Origin: Aphelocoma coerulescens
Lineage: Eukaryota > Chordata > Aves > Passeriformes > Corvidae
NCBI RefSeq assembly: GCF_041296385.1
Contig: NC_091020.1
Span: 28,290,001 to 28,354,000, forward strand
DNA length: 64,000 bases
Direction of reading: 5' to 3'
In this document: positions 23,655-35,877 of the stretch, in pieces
Position numbering within the stretch: the first letter of the stretch is position 1
How the letters are laid out: each line of letters begins with the position of its first letter
Notes under the pieces: model-generated
What the model saw: the letters and a program-made list of their open reading frames with translations, nothing else
Database searches by the model: none
Told to the model about the DNA's origin: nothing
Translations under genes and position numbers: made by a program

Positions 23655-26600
23655 GTAGGTTCCTATGTAGGTGGAAACTTTTTTAGCAGTAGAGCTTGTA
23701 GAAATGTCTGTGTGACCTGCTGAACTACGACCACACATTGCACACAAGCACTACGTGGAAAACCCCAGGACCCCAATCTGGTAACGAGAACGGGTGCTTG
23801 CCTTGGCGATACCAAAACTACTGGGGGTAATTCCCAGCCCTCCACTTGGAAGAGGTTTCCTGGCTGGGACTAGTAAGGGGTTAGAATTGGGGAGATAACA
23901 GTAGAGCTCTGTGAGAAAAGTCTTCCCTTCACTTTTACCAGCATCTGGAAATGCTGTTTGGCTTGCTGGTCATTTTGAATTTCATTTTTTAAAACAAAAT
24001 TTAAAATCCCCCTAGTATGGCTCCTCTCCTTTCCACCAAAGGAGACAAATAATAAGTGTCTTGTGCTTATCTGTGTGAGAGTATAGTGGAAAGTGGAAGA
24101 ATGACTTATCCTAGCTTCAGAGAAGGACTAGCAAAACCAAAAACATTGTGTTTGAAAGTCTTACTCTCAACTGGGGTTAAATGAATTATTCCACACTCTA
24201 CAGTTGTATATTTTGTTTATGTTTTCTTTTTCATGCCCATATTACCTTTTGTTCCCCCCTACCCTCCTCATTTTTTAAAAAGCATATTGGAATTTGTGAT
24301 CAATTCATGGATTGTTTTTAAAATTGATTCCTCCCTCCATTTTCCAGAAAGCCTGTTTTTGAGCTAGACGTGGTAGATGTTTTTGTCTGTTAAAAAGCAT
24401 AAGGGCAGCTTTATAACCCCTAGTACTGTATAGCTCCTTCCATGAAGGGTAAGCGGTGCAGATGGTAATAAGTATTTGCAAGCCTAAGCCCATAAATTCT
24501 TGACAGATTTGTGGATTGGTGAGAGCTCTAAACCCTTTTTAATAGGATTCTAGCAGCATCTTGATTTTTTTTAAAAGTTAAATAAAAATCACCTAAAACT
24601 TTCAAGGTCTCTCACTCTGTAATAAACTGTGCTCCCTGCCTTCTAGTCAGACTTCCCGGCAGGTTTGGGGACCACCAGCTCTAAGATTGATGTCAGTTTT
24701 GTGTAGAGTTACACATTATGGCTTTGTTGAACTCTGTCTCTTCAATCCCCATCATCATCACTGCCTGTTTTACCATATATATCCTATTTTGCCATATATG
24801 ACAATACTTGCCTCTGCACTTTTACATGTGTGGGTGTGAAGAAGCCAGTTCAGAGCCTGCAGTGAAGCCAGAGCAGCAGCAGCAGCTCTCTACACTCTTC
24901 TGCTGTGTCAGTGGTGGAGAATACACATGCTCACTTATTTGACAATATGTACTTAAGGACATTTTTTCAAATCCTTCTGTTTTCTTGATCATCTTTTCTT
25001 TCCACTGGGCTCAGTTCTCCCTCCGTGGTCATTGCAGGTATAGCTGTGCATGCTCGATTGTCCTTCCAGTTCAGAATATTCTTGATTCAGTGCTCCTCAG
25101 AGGAGACCTTTTTAAGCCTGATGAGGCACAGCTCCTGCTTAGCATGTTTTCCTTCCCTTTTCAGCACAGTCTGGCCTGAGACTGTCAGACCATAGACTCG
25201 AGGTAGTTCCTCAGCACTGTGCAGTATCATCGTCTTGGGTGTTCAAAAGGGAGTGCAGGCTTGACTGAGGTTTCGGGAATGCTCATTCTGTGCAGTGACT
25301 GTGCCACCGACAGATGGGCATGTACAAAGCCTCAGTGTTTAGGACCTTTTACTTTTGTCCTCACTGTGTGAACACTGAGAAACCCTTTCTTCTCAAGCTA
25401 AAAAGGACAGGATGAGAAAGCCGGTGCTTTCCCAGCGGCTTGATGCTGTACCCCCAAGTGACCTTCAGGGGGAACCTTCCTGCCTGAGGAGAGCATGGTA
25501 CCTTTGCATCATCTGCAGGATTTATTTATGTCTCCTCTCCTGGTCCATTCACAGCTCTCCTGAGTGCCCCTCCTCCCTCAGCCGTTTGTAGGGTCTTGAG
25601 CCTTTCACACATCTAGCAGGGGAGTGACTTTGGGCTGCTTGAAGTGGTTAAATTGTTAAGCACCTCACATCAGGCTCAAGGATAAGGCCAGCTATAGCCC
25701 AGGTCTTCAGGGACAGGAGCAGTGCATTCAGGAAATGCAGCTTTCAGCCTCATGGCTTGTTGGTGTCACAAGGCACGTTGGCTCTTCCTGAGATCTAATA
25801 TAAGATGTTTAGCAGTGCTGAGTGCTGGACTCAGAAGTGTGTAAGGGTCCAGTCACCTCACCCACTGGTTGTCTAGAAAATTAGTACCAAAGAACTCTGC
25901 AGTCCTATCAAAACCCATGTTGGTTTGGCTGTGGAGAAGGAGCTGCCAAAATGGGTAGCAGGTGTTTACATCCATATTTACTTGCAGCATAAAAATTTGT
26001 ATAATATGATGACAGAAAATATTACAAACTGCTCATGTCTTGGAAGGACAATCCAAGGCAGAGACAAAGTGGTGTCTCCTGCAGAGCACTTGAAAAACTG
26101 CTGCGATGGTTCTTTCCTTAAGTCCATATATTAATTTACTTACATAGTCAAATATCCTCTTGTAGCACAGAAATGGAACAAGCAAACCAAATGATTCTTC
26201 TCTCTATTTCCTTTGAAAAGGGCATAAAGAAGTTGATGGGACCTCTGTCCATTTCTTTGTTAGGAACAGTTTAAAAAACTTGTGTTGAAAAAGAACTAGA
26301 AATTCCTGGTCCCTGGCTGACATTCCTGTAAATCTGCTGTTTTTAACAGATTGCTCCCTAAAGGCGTTACAGTACTTTAATACCTGGTTTGAAAAGCTTG
26401 TGAAAGGCAGGTGACTCCTGACTTTTGTTCTGGCTGACCCTCGAGTGAAGAAGTTATAAGGTCTCAAACTGAAATAGTCCTTGAATTCCCAAATACACTG
26501 CAAAAATTAAGCAAATTTGCCACAGATGCAGCCTGTTAATTACACGAGTGGCCTCCTTGAGATTAAATAAAAGTCAGGCTTGTGATCTTGAGGCAGTTGT

Positions 26601-28411
26601 CTGGTTTTGGTTACATTGTCGAAAGCTGGAAAAAATTCACTGATTTTCACAGAGTTACTGTCAATCTAGATCAATATAGATGGAGCAGTCTGAGCCTCTT
26701 GCATCTTTATGTGATACGTGGATTTCAAGATACTATGGTTTTCTCTCTTCTGTTCTCAAGGAGCTTTAGGAGAAATGCTTGTCTGCCTGTCATGTTAGAC
26801 TGATGGCTGCTCTAGCAACTGACAATTTCCATATCCCAAAAAATTACCTCAGAAGTGTCAGAGATGATTTGTCATCAGCATCCAGGCTACAGGATTATGT
26901 GCATGTTGTTTAACATTCCTTTGAGATGGACAGTGCACACAGCTTTTTCCATCTCCAGAAGGATCTCATAATCCTGAAACAGCCTGGACAACAGGATGGC
27001 AGTTTACAACCCTGAGCAAGTAAGGGGGGATGAGTACAGAAGCCCCATACCACAAGGCCAGCTTTGTGGAGAAAAAACAGGACAATGATGAATCAATATC
27101 CTACATTCATTTTGGGGGAATTTTTTACTAGTACCTTCCAGGAAACCCATCATAGGGAGCATCCCGAATGTGGATGTGCCATTCTGAAGCCCATATTAAC
27201 CATGTATCTGGGATCCACCTACTGAGAAAGATGCCCACTCTGTGGGAGAACCTCTTGGCTTTCCCAGACATGTCCAGCCCTTCAAAAGTGCTGTGAGATT
27301 CCTTCTTCCAAGATACGTTTGTTGCCCCTTGAGGGACTGCTGCTCCGTCTTCTCACCAGCTGCTCTTACTACCATGTCTTCAAAAGCCAGGATCTCTTAT
27401 GCTGTTCATGGCTGACATTGCTGGCTCAAAAGTTGTTGCTTTTAGCATCTGGGGAACTGTGAAAATGAAATTACTCTGTTGCGTACACTGGGCTTGTTGT
27501 ACTGCTCTGTAAGCTCTGTACCTCAGTGTTAGAAAAATTTTCTTGGAAAAATGGCTTTTCTCTCTTGAGCTATGCTTATTACTTTACATTTTTTCTATTG
27601 GAAAATAATTACTGTGTTTCCACAGAAGTTGGGCTCCCAGTTGTCCTCTGCCACACTGTTGGAGGGAAACAGAAAGAGCTTTTCTCCCTCCAGTCAAAAA
27701 CTGTAACAAATTTCATCATCTTGTGGTACAGTGTTTGGGAAAGGGATAGAGTTTGACAAAATATTACTGGTTTCTTCCTTATGATCGAGCAAAATGTGGG
27801 AAGGGTCTTGACTATGTTTGGATTTTTTTTTCTTGTCTTGGCATTGATTTTTAAGTTGCCAGTGGAGCTATAAAACTGCAGGTTAAGATTTGCTCGTTAC
27901 TATGGCTTCCTTGTCTGCTTGAATGCTTGGGTTTTGGTGCTGAGGAACTCCAGGGGCTCAGTCTGACCTCACTCTCCCCACTCTAAACTCCCTCTCCTTC
28001 CCTTCCCTGCCCCACCAATACATGACCACAAATGATTCTTGAAAATTCTGCATGCAGGAGCATACACATGTCAAATGTTTTTGGCTTCATGATGATCTTG
28101 GCTCAAAAGTAGCATCTTGCAAGTCCTTCTGCCCCTGCCCCAGCTGCCTGTGGCCTTGGTTGGTGTTAGCAGTATGGGGCTGCAGTGAGGCTGTCTGAAA
28201 AGTCACAGAGAAGGCAGGCAGAGTCAATCCCAGGGTGCAGCATCTCCTTGGGGCCCCCCAAACTTCCCTGCACCGAGGGTGAGCCAGTGTCACACTTTGG
28301 TGTCCCTCCTTGGGAGCTTCCTACTCCAGCCTCATTGCTCGGTGCCCTTTTGCAAGGACACTTGTTTGGGGTTTTGTTTTAATCCTTCTTGTTTGTGTAT
28401 GTTTTCTGCAG
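23655..28411 (+). other. TCF7L2: TCF7L2 intron
   Basis: 4.75-kb intron ending in gttttctgcag. Mostly unique sequence. A short CAG run lies near 24870-24886. No transposon copy or extra exon is recognised, and the ORFs here are short and unsupported. Confidence 0.9.
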
Positions 28412-28460
28412 GGAAAGAAGAAGAAGAGGAAAAGGGATAAGCAGCCAGGAGAGACCAATG
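28412..28460 (+). CDS. TCF7L2: TCF7L2 exon: basic tail / nuclear localisation signal
   Basis: 49-nt exon encoding GKKKKRKRDKQPGETN plus one base. The KKKKRKR cluster is the family's nuclear localisation signal and also helps DNA bending by neutralising phosphates next to the HMG box. The donor ATG|gtaagt is strong. The single leftover G decides the reading of everything downstream. It can join the optional exon at 29013, either C-clamp exon, or the terminal exon directly, in which case the short frame is used. Confidence 0.98.
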
Positions 28461-29012
28461 GTAAGTAAAAATAAGTCTAAACCTCTTGCTTAGTGGAAGT
28501 GTGGCAATCCCGGTGTGACCCTTGTAGGTACGGGGGAGGTGGGCACAGGTCTCCTGGCCTCAGGGGAGCCGGTCCCTATGCTAGACAGCTTTTTTTTTTA
28601 AATGCACTCCAATTATTCACACGTTACCGCCCTTCTAAAACTAGTAACCCAGCCATTGCATGTCAGAGCCTCCTCGTGTGGCATTAGCTGAGTTTGTCCG
28701 TGGTAGTTGCCGAGCCTGTAACCGCAGAGCCGTAGCTGTAATGCCTGTGCCATCGTTTATCCAGTTGTCCGCTTCCTCCGCGCATCCGTGTGCGTGTGTG
28801 CGTGGCTGTGTGCGTGTGGTGTTAATTTGGGCTGTCCCTGGATGTCCTGATGCATGCCTTACAGTGGTAAATCGCACCCATTTTAAATTAAGGAGGTTTG
28901 CCATTCTATATAGGAAATTAGAAATACTGCATAGGCAATCTCATAGTCGATCTTGAAGAAGCCCTAACTTAGTTTTTTTGAAGCCTTTGTATAATTTGTT
29001 CTTTTTTTTCAG
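28461..29012 (+). other. TCF7L2: TCF7L2 intron with splicing-regulator motifs
   Basis: 552-nt intron before the optional exon. It contains two TGCATG elements (28657-28662 and 28851-28856), the RBFOX-type motif, and a CpG- and GT-rich segment at about 28660-28820 that is odd for an intron of this size. Upstream TGCATG sites usually repress the following exon. The functional reading is inference. Confidence 0.85.
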
Positions 29013-29063
29013 AACACAGCGAATGTTTCCTAAATCCTTGCCTTTCACTTCCTCCGATTACAG
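29013..29063 (+). CDS. TCF7L2: TCF7L2 optional exon (EHSECFLNPCLSL...)
   Basis: 51-nt exon between ttttttttcag and gtgcta. It encodes EHSECFLNPCLSLPPIT and keeps frame because its length is a multiple of three and both ends are phase 1. It matches the known optional 51-nt exon of mammalian TCF7L2, alternatively spliced by tissue. The donor (ACAG|gtgcta) is weak, consistent with skipping. Inclusion adds 17 residues between the basic tail and the C-terminal tail without changing which tail is used. Confidence 0.96.
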
Positions 29064-30234
29064 GTGCTAATGTCATTTTGAGTCATTTAAAATAGTTTAT
29101 AAACTGCTTTTTAATTTTTTTTCCTGCCATTATAGATTTTAACATTAAACACTTATGACATTAAGAAAAAAATACCATCCACACGTTTTGATAGTATTTA
29201 TTATCTATATATCTTTATATCTATTATGTTTGATAGTATTTTTTAATTTTGTTTTTTTGTTTTTGTAACAATTGCTATTAAAACAGTAATACAGTAAAAA
29301 TAACGCAAGAGTTGTACTAACTGTGCAAATTGAATATGCAGTATTTCTTTAAAGAGACTGATAAAGAATGGAAGCAAGTCAGTAATGAACCTCCTTAATC
29401 TAATGGCATTTTTCATGGCTCCCACTAAGTCTTCTCACATTAGCATGCATATGCATTTTTTTAGTATTATTTTAGTTTTGGATCTTTTTTTTTTTTTCCT
29501 TTCTGCTCAAGCCTATTCATTGCAATTCACTAGCTGTACTAACTCAGCACCTTGCCATGCTTTACATTTTATTTTCTGGCTGATACTAACATACTCATTC
29601 CGCAATCTGCTTATTCTTATCCATTCTTTTAAATACAAATTAATGAAAACAAGTAAATTGAATGTTATTCCAAAAGCTGCATTATCCCAGGAGATATAAT
29701 TTCCTTTTTTTTTTTTCTTTCTTTTTTTTTTCTCTTTTTTTGTATCTGAGTTGAAGAAAAAAGCATGTTCAGGATCTAACTTCCATACTCAGCTTCTTTT
29801 CTTCCTTTTTTCCCCCCTTTAAAAAAAAAAAAAAAGAGAATAAAAAATCCAGCCCAAATCAATCTTGCCTGAAATATCCTGCTAGACCAACCACAATGAC
29901 TTTCCTCTACCTGCTCTCTTAAAAGGGAAAGAAACAGTCCTTTATAAAGGGATACTGCAGCTTTAATTGCAACAGCTAATCTCAAGAGTTGAATAAAAAT
30001 GTAATTATCACTTTTTTTTAAACTTTTAAATCAAAAGTCAATATTTGCAATTAATAACGAGGACATTGATTTTTATTCCCTTTTTTATTTTTATTTTTTC
30101 CTTATTTTTACCTTTCTCTTTTTTCTCCCCTTTTCTCTCCTTTTCTCTCTCTCTCTCTCTCTCTCACTCCCCCCTCTCCCCTTTTCTTTTTTTCCTCTCT
30201 CCCTTTTCTGCTCGCTTTTCTTGAACTCATTCAG
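29064..30234 (+). other. TCF7L2: TCF7L2 intron with long pyrimidine tract
   Basis: 1.17-kb AT- and pyrimidine-rich intron. T-rich stretches lie at 29485-29500 and 29700-29745. An almost pure C/T tract of about 160 nt (30070-30225) with a CT microsatellite precedes the C-clamp exon. An A-run lies near 29821-29834. Confidence 0.9.
30145..30165. repeat. (CT)n run inside pyrimidine tract
   Basis: CT dinucleotide repeat within the pyrimidine tract, about 70-90 nt upstream of the exon at 30235. UCUU/CUCUCU elements are typical binding sites for PTB proteins, which often enforce exclusion of one member of an exon pair. Confidence 0.9.
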
Positions 30235-30307
30235 ACCTGAGCGCTCCTAAGAAATGCCGAGCGCGCTTTGGCCTTGATCAACAGAATAACTGGTGCGGCC
30301 CCTGCAG
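30235..30307 (+). CDS. TCF7L2: TCF7L2 alternative C-clamp exon 1 ([12 protein letters not shown]...)
   Basis: 73-nt exon encoding [24 protein letters not shown] and the start of an Arg codon. It is one of two rival versions of the first C-clamp half. The C-clamp (Cys residues in CRARF, WC and PC here, the last Cys in the terminal exon) is a second DNA-binding module that reads GC-rich helper sites beside the HMG site. Because 73 is not a multiple of three, inclusion shifts the terminal exon into the long E-tail frame. Confidence 0.97.
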
Positions 30308-30904
30308 GTGTGTATAGTTTTCCCAGACTCGCTATGGCTGATTTGCAGCTGGTTTATTTGGTACTTTCCCCTTTTTTTTCCTGCCTTGTTGCTTTGTAGC
30401 TCTGTGTTGTGATCTAGAAGACACAAGGGAGTGGGACACTGCCATCAGTTATCGTCTCTCCAAAAGGGTTTTGCTTATTTTTTTTTTTCTTTGTTGGTTG
30501 GTTGGTTTGTTTTGGTTTTTTTTTGCCTTCCTCTTTGCTGCTGCTAGCCAAAAACCCACTGTAAAACAGCATCAACCTTAAGCCCATCTGATCCGTGGCT
30601 CAACCACGCTCCTGCCTGCCAAGCCTCCACCCAAGGAAAGTTGCTCCCAAAGCCCTTGATAGCGCGGCCCTGAGTGCGGTACCGACACCACACAGGCTCA
30701 TGGCTGTGTCGGAGATGTTTTCTTGGTTTTCCTTTGGCTCATTGTGAAAGTCCTGTTTTCCTTCCTGCCCTTGGTACGAGGGGAGATTACCAAATAAAAC
30801 GGAGGTGATTGAAAGCTGAACGTAGCTGTAGCTAAGATGACGCAGACCAAATGAGCTCTATCCACCATTGTGTTGTATTTTTTGTGTTTACCTTATGCTA
30901 ACAG
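30308..30904 (+). other. TCF7L2: TCF7L2 intron between the two C-clamp exons
   Basis: 597-nt intron. A GGTT/GTTT-rich stretch near 30490-30525 gives a GU-rich RNA tract. The donor gtgtgt is weaker than gtaagt, as expected for a regulated exon. Confidence 0.92.
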
Positions 30905-30977
30905 ATGCAAATACTCCAAAGAAGTGTCGGGCATTGTTCGGGCTTGACCGACAGAGTTTATGGTGCAAACCATGCAG
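30905..30977 (+). CDS. TCF7L2: TCF7L2 alternative C-clamp exon 2 ([12 protein letters not shown]...)
   Basis: 73-nt exon encoding [24 protein letters not shown] and the start of an Arg codon. It is the second rival C-clamp half, the same length and phase as the exon at 30235 and clearly its tandem duplicate (shared PKKCRA-FGLD-Q--WC-PC). If both were included, the frame here would change and reach TGA at 30945-30947, so productive mRNAs use one or the other. This version is the one usually present in TCF7L2 E isoforms, as I recall. Confidence 0.97.
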
Positions 30978-33900
30978 GTATAAAACTACCCATTAGGCCT
31001 TTGGGGAAATAAAAGCAATCTGTCCTCTTAGTGCATTTGTGTGATTTTATTTTTTTAATCTTTTTTCCCCACTCCCCACCTTTCTCTCTCCCACAGCATC
31101 AAATGCTAATAATCTTTGATCTTTGGAATTTCTTGCTAATTTAATGCCATTTTCTCTCTTTCTTTACCAATAACCTCTCCCTGGTGGTAGAACTGGGAAC
31201 AAGAAAACTCAAAGTCCTTAAAGCTGGCAAATTTTTGGCTTTTTTTTGGTTCTTTTTTTCCAGATTGTCAGCAAAATTAATGTTTAGCTGGACATTTATA
31301 TTTTGTCTTTCATTTGGGTCTATGTCCCCTGCCTGCAAAGGCTTTTTAAAAAGGTTCTGGGATCTGCAGCACTAGTGTTTTTCTTATGATTAGAGATGTA
31401 AAAGCCAGTGTTTACAGCTTATATTGTATTCATTCTTTTGGTATTATCTGAAAAATTAAATAGCTACCTGTTGGCTTCTATGCCTCAGTAAGGTTTATGT
31501 AGATATAATTTTTTTAAATGATCTGAAGTCTTTTTTTTTTCATTTCAAAAATACACTTTTTATTAAATTTTATCCCAACAAGTGAGCTGTAAACGTCTGA
31601 GCTCTAGACAAAACTAATTACAACTTTAGTAGCACAGTTTCCAGCATTAAAAGGAGATGAAAGACATCAGAGAGCCCAAATTCCGGCAGCCCATGTTCTA
31701 CTGGAGTTTAATTCCATGTATAACTCAGTACGTACTTCTTTCTTGGTGGAGGGATACCGAGTAGTTCTTTTCTCATTCCTTTTTCCTTATATGATCGCAT
31801 TTGGTTAAATTTGTTGTTTCTTTATTCTGATACAAGCAGTCTTTGAATTTGGAATATTATGATGGTAGGTATTTCAACCCAAACCACACTCTGTGTGTAG
31901 TGATTCCTCTCCCACATTTTCCCCTCTTACTCATGCCAGTCCCATGTGCTCCATCTCATTTAGAATGTAGCTCAGACGTCCATCGTATTTTGTGTATGCA
32001 CGCAGTCTTGTCTGTACTTAGTGTCGAGGAAAACACGGTTTGAGGGTGGTGGTGTGTGTCACTGTACCAGAGGAGGCACCAAAAATGCCTTCTGCAGGTT
32101 GTGTATTGTCCCATTTGAGGCATGGTAGGTACGGGGTGTTGGGGTTTAGGTATCAGTACCAGGCCATGTGTTCAGCAGGCTGGCAAAGCAGCATTTCTTA
32201 GTGCTTAAAGGGGAAGGGTTCAGTCCAGAAGAGCTGAGTAGCTACTTCTCTGTGTCAGGAGGCTCGAGCCTCATGCTAGTGAAGGACTCCAGTGCTGTGT
32301 TTAGTTAGGCTCTGTTCTGTGGTTAGTTTGCTGAGCACTATCAGCAGATATTTGTGTAGTCTAGAGATAGAGTATGTGAAGCATGTCAGGCTCTGCATGC
32401 CAAGTACCAGAACTGGGGGCACATCATGTTTGTGTTGCTTTATCTTTTCCTGGCTGCTTAAGTAAGCAAGATACTTTTAAAACTGCATTTTATCATCAGG
32501 GAAGCTTTTTATTTGGTCTGTACAGTGCTTAGGTTACATGTGAAGCATAAACCCCCTCTTAACTTCCACCAGATTTTGGTCAGAATTCTTTTCAGTGCAT
32601 CAGGGACAACTTCAGTGGTATAGCTGAGAGTTTTAGACTTACTGATTTAGAGTCAGCTGCTTTTCTTTTTGTTTTGGTTTGGTTTCTTGTTTTGCTTTGT
32701 TTTCTAATGCATGGAGGCATTTTACCACTAGGTATTAGAGCATTTCTCTCCTAGTTCTGGTCCTAACCATTATAACACTGCATTTACTAGCACGGTAGTA
32801 TTTTGTAGCACACCTTATGTAGGTGCTAAAGATGTGCCCTGTAGTGAAAACTCAGACATCTTTGCCCACAGCAACTGAATAAACCCTTGCCATCTTCTGT
32901 GGCTTTCACTCATGGCAATTGCAGCATTACAGGTTTCCTGGTGCTGTCCCAGGGCTAGTTTCAGGGGCAGCACAAATGGAGTCAGGTCTGTTGGTGTAGC
33001 AAGTTAACACTTTTCAGAGCAATGCACAAGCAAATAATCCTTAGTGCTTCTGAGGGGGGATATGTAGTATTTTTGTTCCAGCCTTTAGGAGAGCAAAACC
33101 GAGGCACAAGTAGTTCCTTAGATTTTTACTTATTCCCCTTCACCAGAGCTGCCTAATGGTCTTTGCATCTGGTAAAATTAGGCTTGCATGGTTTGGGGCA
33201 TTGCCCTCTGGGCTTTTTGTCCCACCTAACCCTGACAGGTGCATGACCACAGTAACACCTGGTGTGATTGGTACAGACTGTGGAAATGTCTCCCCCTTGA
33301 GCCATCGTGATTTAAGTAAACAACTTTTCAGAATAAAAGTGGCCACACTATTAAAGAGTTTAGCAGAGGAAGCAATGTGCTCCCTTAATCCTAGTCAAAG
33401 GAAAATTACTTCAGGTAGCAGAGCAATGGGTTTGGTTTTAAAAAGGTTGTTAACTCTGCAGTGTCAGAAAATCAGGTAGACCTGGTTTAAGGTTGCTTTG
33501 CCGTGGAGCTCTTTCTTTCAGGCCACAGAACTTAAATAATATTATTTTAAAAGTTTGAAATGCTGGCATACTAAATTCAAACTGCCTCCAGTTAATTCAC
33601 TGTCCTGTAGGTTCAGAGCAGTCCAGCTGAATGACTTCTGGACCCCCATCAATGAGGCAGGCAGAGCTTGGGGCTCTGCTTGCAAGTAATTGTAATTTGG
33701 GGAGGGAGAGTCCTGCAGTCTCCAAATTGTAAGAATTCATCTTTCCACACAAGTAATATAGGTGAGCTTTGTGAAGCTTAACTGTCCTGCTTTGCCACTG
33801 GAGCTGTACAGAAGGTCCAAACAGGAGCTGTGGCCCTAGTAGTGCTGCACAGCTGAACTTGGAAGTGGTGAGAGAGGAGAGGGGAGAAAGAGCAGCAGAA

Positions 33901-35877
33901 CTGTCCTTAGCTGAGAGACAGAGACCCCCAGTGTTGTTTGTTGATGGTAGAAGAATTAACAAGGTCTGTTTGGAGCCCACCAAATTAATTTTTTTTTTCT
34001 GTCTTTTAACGTTGCTCTAATAAAGCATGGTTTACAGCCTTCACTTGCTGTCTTCTATCTTTCTTTCTTTCTTTTTAACATTTAAGTTGCATGGTTGTCT
34101 TTAGTTTTTAGCATGTATTGATCTGCAGGCTAACGTGGTTAAAACTCTAATAGCCCTAACCCCTTACCTTGCCACATGGCACATGGAGCAGAATCTGAGA
34201 GCAGACCTGAGTCTCTGGAGAAAGGGATGTCACAGCACTGGTCCCTCACTGAAGCTGGTGAAAGATGGGGTGCTGGGATTGTTGTTCCTTTCCTGGCTAT
34301 GGGATACAGTAGTTTTAACTCCAGGATCAAGCCGGTTTGATCTCCTCTGCAGATGAGAAGCATCTGTCCCTGTTGCCTGGAGGGCAGAGCTTGGTTTAAC
34401 CCAGCCAAACGCAGTTGCGATACAGAGGGAGAACACTGGTGACCAGCAGGGGAACTGGGACACCTACTGGAGTGGGGAATGTCCCCCATGACACTCAGCT
34501 GCTGTGCCATGCTCGGGCGCTCCCTCTGATGGAGTTGCTGAGTTGGGGTGACGTATCCACTGGAGAGGGAAAGCAACCTCCTCCTTCGTGTGGGTGGCTT
34601 TGTTCAGCTTAGCTGAGCATCCAAAGTTCTTGTGGCAGAGCTGCTCTAGACAGACTTCGTCCTATGCCTTGGGCTGTGTGACAGCACTTCAGCACTTCCC
34701 ATGGGAAGTGTGCTTGTGAATAGGAGAGCTGGAGAGCCAGCATGCTTAGGGTAAAGGTGGCCACTGAACATCGTTCTGCCAGATGCTGTGGTTGTTTGCC
34801 TCATTATTTCTGTCCTACTGCTTGGCAAGAGAGATGGTGTGAAACTGTCATCTGTTTTCATTGCTCCTTTACATTATCCAGTGGACAGAGGGAGGAGAAA
34901 AGATCTCTGTCGGGTCACTTATTTACTTGAAGATGAGCAGCTCTTGCAAGACTCTCATATTCCCTGATGTGAAATAAGATCAGTGTTGCTCCTCACCTTT
35001 GTACCTGTCGTCGTGCTCTTCACCTACTGAAATTGGATCCCACTCTGGAGTTACATGGATGGCCTCTCAGAGGAAAATTCCCCAAAATGCAGACAAGCAG
35101 CTTCCCAAATCTACCACTATCCCCTAAAACAAAAAGTAAAACTGAGTCGATTTAAAGCCACAACCTGCAGGCCACACAACCAGTTATTCTTGTTATTTTG
35201 GATCATACTCTGTTTTTCCTGTTCTTTTCCTGTTTTTTTTCTTCTGTTTGCTTTGTTTGTTCGTTTTGTTTTTATTTCCCCTCTCTCTCGTTCTCTCTGT
35301 TATATATCCCTCCTGTCTGACTGACATTTCTGGATTTGGTGTGGTTCTTAACAGAGGAGAAAGCAATGAGCAGTAGTTTGCAGCTGTTCTTGCCTCCCAA
35401 GGGCAGGGCATCGTGAGAGACTACAGGTGACACAGGTGTAGCGATAGCTCCGTTGAGTTGGACAGCATTATGGGACATCTTGAGATGCCATCAGCTATAC
35501 AGGGTTTTTATTTTAGGAGGATTAAATTACTTTTTTTTTTTCCCCGTGGAGGAAAGTTTGTAGATTAGAACAGTGGGCTTCAAACCCCATTTATCTGGTT
35601 TTCTGATTATTAAAATAAGGAAAGGAGGCGGCCTGAAGAGGAGGGGGATGAAGAGACAATTAATTGGTGAATCCTTTCCAAATCTGTTAGCTGAGGGGAG
35701 GTTCCCGAGTGGGCTCGGTGCTGAGGACACCCAGCCAGACCCCCAGGATGGCACGTGGGGCCAGGGTGCCACCCGTGCAGAGCCCAGAGTAGCTGATTGA
35801 CGGCTCTTTGCTGTAGATGACTGTCTCCATCAGCGTCTCTGCCCTTTATTCACAGATAACTCTCTCCCTGTTTCTAG
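30978..35877 (+). other. TCF7L2: TCF7L2 last intron
   Basis: 4.9-kb intron ending tttctag. AT-rich at its start, otherwise unremarkable; no repeat family or additional exon recognised. Minus-strand ORFs at 33597-33983 and 34139-34576 start at or near chance positions and match nothing I know. Confidence 0.88.
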
